From: an uncultured Lachnospiraceae bacterium
Lineage (GTDB): Bacteria; Bacillota; Clostridia; Lachnospirales; Lachnospiraceae
Assembly: GCA_902765725.1 (NCBI GenBank)
Contig: CACXAT010000012.1
Coordinates: forward strand, 1-64,000
DNA length: 64,000 bases
Direction of reading: 5' to 3'
A program made the translations under genes and the position numbers. Within the stretch, counting starts at the first letter, position 1, and each line of letters starts with the position of its first letter. Below, piece after piece: positions 59,039 to 64,000 of this stretch. A model generated the notes under the pieces. It saw only the letters and a program-made list of their open reading frames with translations, was not told where the DNA came from and ran no database searches.

Positions 59039-61765
59039 TCAGTGAGCCTCGAACCAGCTGTCCCCGTCATGCATGTCGATCTCCAGCCGCACACTCATAT
59101 CGCTCGCGCCTTCCATCTCCCGGCGCACGATCTCACGCACCCGGTCAATCTCCTGCTCGTCCGCTTCAACCAGCAGCTCGTCATGGACCTGCAGCACAAG
59201 ACGGCTTCTGAGATTCTCCGCGCGAAGGCTCCGGTCCACGCCGACCATGGCGATCTTGATGATATCCGCGGCAGTTCCCTGGATCGGCGCGTTCATGGCG
59301 ACCCTCTCTCCGAAGGACCTGCGCATGAAGTTGGACTCCTTCAGCTCCGGGATCGGCCTCCGGCGGCCGTACAGCGTTACGGAATATCCCTTCTCCTTCG
59401 CTGTCTCCACGGCATTGTCCAGGAATGCCTTGATCCCCGGGAAGGTTCTGAAGTACTGTTCGATGAACTCCGAGGCTTCCTTCCTGGTGATGGACAGGCC
59501 CTGGCTCAGTCCGAAGGAGCTGATCCCGTACACGATGCCGAAGTTGACTGCCTTCGCATTGCGCCTCAGCTGGGGCGTCACCTCCTCCAGCGGGACATGG
59601 AAGACCTCGCTGGCCGTGATGGCGTGGATGTCCTCCGCGGAGTTATAGGCTCTGATCAGGTTCTCATCCCCCGATACATGGGCCAGCACCCGCAGCTCGA
59701 TCTGGGAATAGTCCGCGTCCACAAACTTTGATCCCGCCTTCGGGACAAATACCTTGCGAAGCTCTCTTCCCAGCTCTGTCCGGACCGGAATATTCTGGAG
59801 GTTCGGATCCGTCGAGCTGATGCGTCCGGTGGCAGTGATCGTCTGGTTGAACCTGCCGTGGATCCTGCCGTCCTCCCGGATGTATGCAGACAGTCCGTCC
59901 GCGTAGGTGGACTTGAGCTTCGTCAGCTGGCGGTACTCCAGGATATCCGCTACGATCGGGTGCTCCTGGGCCAGTTTTTCCAGTACGTCCGCGGCAGTGG
60001 AGTAACCCGTCTTCGTCTTCTTGCCATAGGGAAGATGCAGGTCTTCAAATAAAACCTGCCCCAGCTGCTTCGGAGAATTGATGTTGAACTCCTGCCCGGC
60101 CTGCCTGTAGATGTCTGCCTCAAGCTCTGCGATCCGCCCGGTCAGCTTCTCGCCGTACTGCTTCAATTCATCCGCCCGGACCAGGATCCCTTCCTGCTGC
60201 ATGTGATACAGAACGAAGACCAGAGGCATCTCTACTCTGTGGAAGAGCTCCCGCATCCCCTCCTGCTCCAGCGCCTCCAGGATCGCGTCCTCTGTTCTGA
60301 GGGCGGTCTGTGCCTGAAGACAGGCAAGCTTAGTGAGTGCATCCAGGGCCGAATCCCTGTCCTGGGGTCCCGATGAATCTCTTGTCTTCTTAACACCCGT
60401 GCCCAGAAGGAACGGATCGTCATAGGCAAGGGCCGCCGTCTCCGCGATCCCCTTCTTGCCAAGAAGCTCCGTCCTGGAGGGAACGAACTGTCCCGCGTAG
60501 GTCTTCATCACAGCGTCATAGGAATAGTCTCCCTGAAGCGGATTCAGCAGATAGGCGCCGATCGCCGCGTCAAAGAACTTCTCCTGCGCCTCCACGCTGA
60601 AGCCGTCCCCCGGATCCAGCAGGGCCAGCTGCTCCTTCATATCGATCATGGCTATATGGGAGACTTTCTGTACAAGACCTGCAAGAGAGGACGCAACCGG
60701 CCTTGCGATAAACAAGTCCTCTTCCTGAAGAGCGATCGCGGCTCCGGCCAGGATCCCGTCTTCATACAGGATCTGCAGTCCGATGCGCTCTGCCCCGGAG
60801 ACCTTCGCAAGAGCCTCCTCCTCAGGCAGAATCCTGCAGGATCTCTCCTTCCTGTCGGCAGGAGCAGCTGGGACCTCCTCCATATTTGCAAGGAAGCGGC
60901 TTATCATGGTCCGAAGCTCCAGCTCCCTGCACAGGTCAAGTGCCTGGGACGTATACAGCGCCGCATGGTCCCTGTCAAGCCTTGCCTTCTCAAAGTCCAG
61001 TTCAAAGGGGGCAAACCTGTCAATTCTCGCAAGCCACTCCGACAGCTTCGCGTCCTCCCAGTAATCCCGGAGGGACGCCTTGGCCCTGGCTGGCTTGATC
61101 TCATCCAGATGCTCGTGGGCATTGTCGATGCTGTGATACTGGGCAATGATCTTCGTGGCAGTCTTCTCTCCGACGCCGGGGATCCCCGGGATATTGTCGG
61201 AGGCATCTCCCATCAGGGCCTTGACCTGGATGAACTCCTCAGGGGTTACAAGATATCTCTCCTGCACATCCCTGGCATAATAGTCCTCCACCTCAGTCCC
61301 GCTCTTTTTCGTCTTCGGGATCCGCACCATGGTCCTGTCGGATGCCAGCTGCAGAAGATCGCGGTCTCCGGATATGATCCTCACATCCAGATCCTTCTCC
61401 TCCGCCTGCCTTGAGACCGTTCCGATCAGGTCATCTGCCTCATAGCCCTCCAGCATCATGAGCGGCACGCCCATGGCAGTCAGCATGCTCTTCATGACCG
61501 GCACCTGCTCCCGGAGCTCCTCCGGCATGGCGTGCCGGGTGCCCTTATAGGCCTCATACCGCTTATGGCGGAAGGTGGGCGCATGCAGATCAAAGGCAAC
61601 CGCAAGATACTGCGCCTGCTCTTCATCCAGGATCTTGAACAGAATGTTCAGAAATCCGTAGACAGCATTCGTATGGACTCCCTCGCTGTTTGTCAGCAGG
61701 GGGATTCCGTAGAATGCTCTGTTCAATATGCTGTGTCCGTCCAGCAGTACGATCTTATCCCTCAT
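59039..61765 (-). CDS. polA: DNA polymerase I
   Basis: 908 residues from ATG 61765 (MRDKIVLLDGHSILNRAFYG); an earlier in-frame ATG lies within the A/E-rich tail of the upstream gene read in another frame and is rejected. 5'-3' exonuclease domain (EGYEADDLIGTVSRQAEE, ISGDRDLLQL, ALMGDASDNIPGIPGVGEKTA), a degenerate central 3'-5' exonuclease domain, and the polymerase domain: motif A DADYSQIELRVLAHVSGD, motif B RRNAKAVNFGIVYGISSFG, motif C LQVHDELLVEA. In the middle domain the DTET-type catalytic acids are absent (ERIGLQILYED at that place), so proofreading is probably lost. Overlaps the zf-HC2 gene by 11 bases. Confidence 0.96.
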   Translation of the reverse strand: MRDKIVLLDGHSILNRAFYGIPLLTNSEGVHTNAVYGFLNILFKILDEEQAQYLAVAFDLHAPTFRHKRYEAYKGTRHAMPEELREQVPVMKSMLTAMGVPLMMLEGYEADDLIGTVSRQAEEKDLDVRIISGDRDLLQLASDRTMVRIPKTKKSGTEVEDYYARDVQERYLVTPEEFIQVKALMGDASDNIPGIPGVGEKTATKIIAQYHSIDNAHEHLDEIKPARAKASLRDYWEDAKLSEWLARIDRFAPFELDFEKARLDRDHAALYTSQALDLCRELELRTMISRFLANMEEVPAAPADRKERSCRILPEEEALAKVSGAERIGLQILYEDGILAGAAIALQEEDLFIARPVASSLAGLVQKVSHIAMIDMKEQLALLDPGDGFSVEAQEKFFDAAIGAYLLNPLQGDYSYDAVMKTYAGQFVPSRTELLGKKGIAETAALAYDDPFLLGTGVKKTRDSSGPQDRDSALDALTKLACLQAQTALRTEDAILEALEQEGMRELFHRVEMPLVFVLYHMQQEGILVRADELKQYGEKLTGRIAELEADIYRQAGQEFNINSPKQLGQVLFEDLHLPYGKKTKTGYSTAADVLEKLAQEHPIVADILEYRQLTKLKSTYADGLSAYIREDGRIHGRFNQTITATGRISSTDPNLQNIPVRTELGRELRKVFVPKAGSKFVDADYSQIELRVLAHVSGDENLIRAYNSAEDIHAITASEVFHVPLEEVTPQLRRNAKAVNFGIVYGISSFGLSQGLSITRKEASEFIEQYFRTFPGIKAFLDNAVETAKEKGYSVTLYGRRRPIPELKESNFMRRSFGERVAMNAPIQGTAADIIKIAMVGVDRSLRAENLRSRLVLQVHDELLVEADEQEIDRVREIVRREMEGASDMSVRLEIDMHDGDSWFEAH

Positions 61766-62312
61766 CTGCGGCTGTCTCCTTCCCGCTGTCTGCCTCTCCT
61801 GCGGCCGCTCCGGCCTGCGACTCATTCTCCGCTGCAGCTGCTCCGGCCTGCGCTTCACTCTCCGCCACAGCTGCCACGGCCTGCGCTTCACTCTCCTCTG
61901 CGGCCGCCTCGGACTCTGTCATATACTCCTGCATAACAGCGGCCCCGCCGCCAGCCTTGTGCCACAGATCCCAGGTCAGGTTCATGTCTGAAAATGTGAC
62001 GATCCCCCACCATGCGGCCGCAAGGGCAAACTCTGCCGAAAAGATCAGCGCGACCTTGAAGGCCTTGCTCTGATTGCGTCTTCTCAGGTACGCCCTGGAT
62101 CCTTCCAGCTTCCGGTGCAGCTTCTTCTTGAAATTATAGTCCCCCTTCTCGTCCACATCATTCAGGGTCCTGTAGATGGAATAATAGACTTCCAGTTCGT
62201 CAAAACAGTCCGGACAGGTCTGTACATGATTCAGAAAATCCTCCAGCTCTCTGTCTGACAGATAACCGTCCAGGTACGCGCGGATCAGCTGCTGTGCAGT
62301 AACACAATTCAT
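61755..62312 (-). CDS. zf-HC2 anti-sigma-like membrane protein with Ala/Glu-rich tail
   Basis: 185 residues. N-terminal zinc-finger HC2 domain (MNCVTAQQLIRAYLDGYLSD, HVQTCPDCFDELEVYY) as in anti-sigma factors, a basic linker, one membrane segment near residues 83-103 (VALIFSAEFALAAAWWGIV), and an exterior tail of ESEAQA-like repeats (about 132-180). No sigma-factor gene is adjacent; the partner must be elsewhere or the protein has another role. The promoter faces mgtE copy 2 divergently. The 3' end overlaps polA. Confidence 0.8.
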   Translation of the reverse strand: MNCVTAQQLIRAYLDGYLSDRELEDFLNHVQTCPDCFDELEVYYSIYRTLNDVDEKGDYNFKKKLHRKLEGSRAYLRRRNQSKAFKVALIFSAEFALAAAWWGIVTFSDMNLTWDLWHKAGGGAAVMQEYMTESEAAAEESEAQAVAAVAESEAQAGAAAAENESQAGAAAGEADSGKETAADEG

Positions 62313-62371
62313 TTTCCGTATCCCTTCTGTGTATGCGGTGAGCAGGTTCGGGCCTTCGCCCCTGAGACCCT

Positions 62372-62377
62372 ATTATA
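62372..62377 (-). promoter_or_regulatory. possible -10 element for the zf-HC2 gene
   Basis: TATAAT on the minus strand (62372-62377) about 60 bases before the ATG; no good -35 at 17 bases. A small GGGCGAAGGCCC hairpin lies in the leader. Confidence 0.4.
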
Positions 62378-62434
62378 TAGCATCCTTCCCCCGAAAAACA
62401 GCAGTTAGTTTGGGATGTCATTTCCTTTTATGCA

Positions 62435-62443
62435 TGCTATAAT
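62435..62443 (+). promoter_or_regulatory. extended -10 promoter of mgtE copy 2
   Basis: TGCTATAAT with TG at 62435-62436 and TATAAT at 62438-62443, an extended -10 that does not need a strong -35. 33 bases before the ATG, with AAGGAGGAA as ribosome site. Confidence 0.65.
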
Positions 62444-62476
62444 AGGAAGATCTTCTGCGATAAGGAGGAATCCCCC

Positions 62477-63814
62477 ATGGCCGATTTCAAGGATATTACC
62501 AGATTACTGACGAGCGGTGTTCCGGACAGTATTCAGCGTCTCGTGGATGAGACCCATCCCGCCGATATACTGGAAGCCGTTCAGGAAGAGGCCGGAGGAG
62601 ATTACAAATATCTGCTGGCTCTGCCGGATGACTTTCTGGCAGACGTTATCGATGAGGCAGAGGATGATGAGAAATATGACATCCTGAAGGTTATGGATCC
62701 GGACCGTACCAGATCCGTCCTGAACCGGATGAGCGTCGACGAGATCGCGGACCTGATCCAGGAGCTGGAGGACGACAACAAGGAAGCCGTCATCAAGTCC
62801 CTGCTGCGCGGCCGTACCAAAACAGACGTTACCAAGCTGCTGAAGTACGAAGAAGATACCGCCGGCGGCATCATGACCACACAGTTCATCGCGATCTACG
62901 CCTCGAACACGGTCATGAAGGCACTGAACTACCTCAAGACGGAGGTGGATGCAGAGACCAGCTACTATATGTATGTCGTTAATAAAGAAGACTACACGCT
63001 GCTGGGCGTCGTATCCCTGCGCGACCTGGTCATGGCCCCCTTTGACACCCGCATCGAGGAGATCATGAATACCAATGTCATCTCCGTCAATGCCAGCATG
63101 GATCAGGAGGATGTTGCGGATGAGTTCTCCAAGTACGGCTATCCCGCGCTTCCCGTCGTAGATGATAAGGGGAAGATGATCGGTATCGTCACCGTTGATG
63201 ATGTCATCGATGTCATCAATGAAGAGGCAACCGAAGACATCCACCACATGGGTGGTGTCAACAAGGAAGAGAAGATTGACGGCACCGTCCTGGAGTCGGT
63301 CAAGAGCCGTCTGCCCTGGCTGATCGTCAATCTGTTCACGGCCATACTGGCCTCTTCCGTCATCGCGAGATTCGACGGGACCATCGAGAAGATCGTTGCC
63401 CTCTCCGCCGTCATGACCATCATCTCCGGAATGGGCGGCAACGCCGGCACCCAGTCCCTGACCATGGTCGTGCGCGCCCTCTCCCTGGATGAGATCGATG
63501 AAGGCAACGCGAAGACCATCCTGCTCAAGGAGATCCTCGCAGGATTGCTGAACGGGATCGTGATCGGAACCCTGGTGGCAGCCATCGCCCTCTTCTACAA
63601 CTTCAACCCGTGGTTCGGGCTGATCGCAGGGCTGGCCATGGTTATGAACATGGTCTGCGCCGCGCTGGCAGGCTTCCTGATCCCGATCGTTCTGGAGATG
63701 CTGCACATCGATCCGGCGCTGGCCTCCAGCGTCTTCGTGACCACCGTCACCGACTGTCTGGGATTCTTCTTCTTCCTGGGCCTTGCCACCATCACCATGC
63801 CGCTTCTGAGCTGA
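62477..63814 (+). CDS. mgtE: magnesium transporter MgtE (copy 2)
   Basis: 445 residues. N-terminal Mg-sensor domain (DPDRTRSVLNRMSVDEIADLI), the CBS pair (TVMKALNYLKTE, YPALPVVDDKGKMIGIVTVDDVIDV) and five membrane segments from LPWLIVNLFTAIL, with the pore-like SGMGGNAGTQSLTMVVRALSLDEID. Clearly paralogous to 38369-39745 but divergent in sequence. Own extended -10 promoter and strong terminator, so it is transcribed alone. Confidence 0.95.
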   Translation: MADFKDITRLLTSGVPDSIQRLVDETHPADILEAVQEEAGGDYKYLLALPDDFLADVIDEAEDDEKYDILKVMDPDRTRSVLNRMSVDEIADLIQELEDDNKEAVIKSLLRGRTKTDVTKLLKYEEDTAGGIMTTQFIAIYASNTVMKALNYLKTEVDAETSYYMYVVNKEDYTLLGVVSLRDLVMAPFDTRIEEIMNTNVISVNASMDQEDVADEFSKYGYPALPVVDDKGKMIGIVTVDDVIDVINEEATEDIHHMGGVNKEEKIDGTVLESVKSRLPWLIVNLFTAILASSVIARFDGTIEKIVALSAVMTIISGMGGNAGTQSLTMVVRALSLDEIDEGNAKTILLKEILAGLLNGIVIGTLVAAIALFYNFNPWFGLIAGLAMVMNMVCAALAGFLIPIVLEMLHIDPALASSVFVTTVTDCLGFFFFLGLATITMPLLS

Positions 63815-63817
63815 CAT

Positions 63818-63846
63818 AAGCCCCGGCCTTCGCCGGGGCTTTCTTC
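63818..63846 (+). terminator. terminator of mgtE copy 2
   Basis: AGCCCCGGC-CTTC-GCCGGGGCT, a perfect 9-bp stem, followed by TTTCTT. Confidence 0.9.
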
Positions 63847-63852
63847 TGCCTT

Positions 63853-63874
63853 GATGCCTGACACGACAGGCATC
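63853..63874. promoter_or_regulatory. perfect inverted repeat after the exonuclease III gene
   Basis: GATGCCTG-ACACGA-CAGGCATC, 8-bp arms, just before the stop of the next gene on the minus strand. No T-run on either side; it may be a weak terminator or protein site. Confidence 0.45.
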
Positions 63875-63881
63875 GCTGTCT

Positions 63882-64000
63882 TTACAGGTCCACCTCAAGT
63901 TCCACCGGGCAGTGATCCGATCCGAAGACCTCTGTGTGGATCTTTGCCGCTCTCAGCTTCTCATCAATGGACTTCGAAGTGATGAAATAATCGATCCGCC
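63882..64000 (-). CDS. xthA: exodeoxyribonuclease III (C-terminal fragment)
   Basis: Only the final 38 codons are in the window. They read RIDYFITSKSIDEKLRAAKI and then EVFGSDHCPVELEVDL before TAA. The GSDHCPV segment with the catalytic Asp-His pair is the end of the exodeoxyribonuclease III/AP-endonuclease fold. The start lies beyond the window. Confidence 0.9.
   Translation of the reverse strand, partial: RIDYFITSKSIDEKLRAAKIHTEVFGSDHCPVELEVDL

Noticed and set aside
62504..63898. Minus-strand 464-codon frame opposite mgtE copy 2
   Set aside because: Composed of His/Gly/Asp-rich shadow sequence; mgtE on the plus strand has all the expected domains.

Overview
The window looks like a chromosome segment of a fairly GC-rich anaerobic Firmicute, most likely a Lachnospiraceae-type Clostridium relative. 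This is inferred from gene order and protein types: nusB-xseAB-ispA-dxs-tlyA, plsX-acpP-rnc-smc-ftsY and ylxM-ffh-rpsP-khpA-rimM-trmD; a pta-ackA acetate pathway; a sortase-anchored giant surface protein; paired PFL/ACT proteins; and sigma-A-like TTGACA/TATAAT promoters with AGGAGG ribosome sites. No rRNA, tRNA, CRISPR array, prophage or insertion sequence was seen.

Layout. 1-5.9 kb (minus): an isoprenoid and nucleic-acid operon (Asp23-like protein, nusB, xseA, xseB, ispA, dxs, start of tlyA). 6-8.7 kb: divergent prfC and carbamate kinase. 8.7-14.9 kb (minus): the ylxM-ffh-rpsP-khpA-rimM-trmD translation/secretion operon, with an MdoB/LtaS-like membrane sulfatase gene between rimM and trmD and a double-ACT gene at the end. 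15.0-29.4 kb (minus): one 4778-residue surface protein with a signal peptide, a PETAA repeat stalk, about 10 Cna-B/DUF5979-like and about 14 FctA/Spy0128-like repeats, and an IPKTG sortase signal. 29.6-38.2 kb (minus): the DUF177-rpmF operon, then plsX-acpP-rnc-smc-ftsY and a threonine dehydratase. 38.4-44.5 kb: mgtE, ackA and pta (minus), tmcAL (plus) and a cupin gene (minus). 44.5-52.6 kb: a carbohydrate locus (DUF5107/TPR protein, divergent AraC regulator, AraFGH-like ABC transporter). 52.8-55.7 kb (minus): a polar amino-acid ABC transporter whose lipoprotein carries a long ETEAEA repeat linker. 55.8-62.3 kb (minus): zf-HC2 membrane protein, polA, coaE, a beta-lactamase-fold hydrolase, and an ACT and PFL pair. 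62.5-63.8 kb (plus): a second mgtE. The window ends in the 3' part of an exodeoxyribonuclease III gene.

Two features are the best candidates for something undescribed. The first is a 220-230 nt element present twice (8679-8910 and 39843-40065). It folds into one long multi-part hairpin, and differences between the copies preserve pairing: one base pair is exchanged, and the terminal hairpin differs in sequence but not in shape. The second is the giant surface protein, whose central coding region is visibly richer in A/T than its surroundings. Smaller points: E/T/A-rich tandem arrays in several unrelated exported proteins, the sulfatase inside the trmD operon, and a structured region between pta and ackA.
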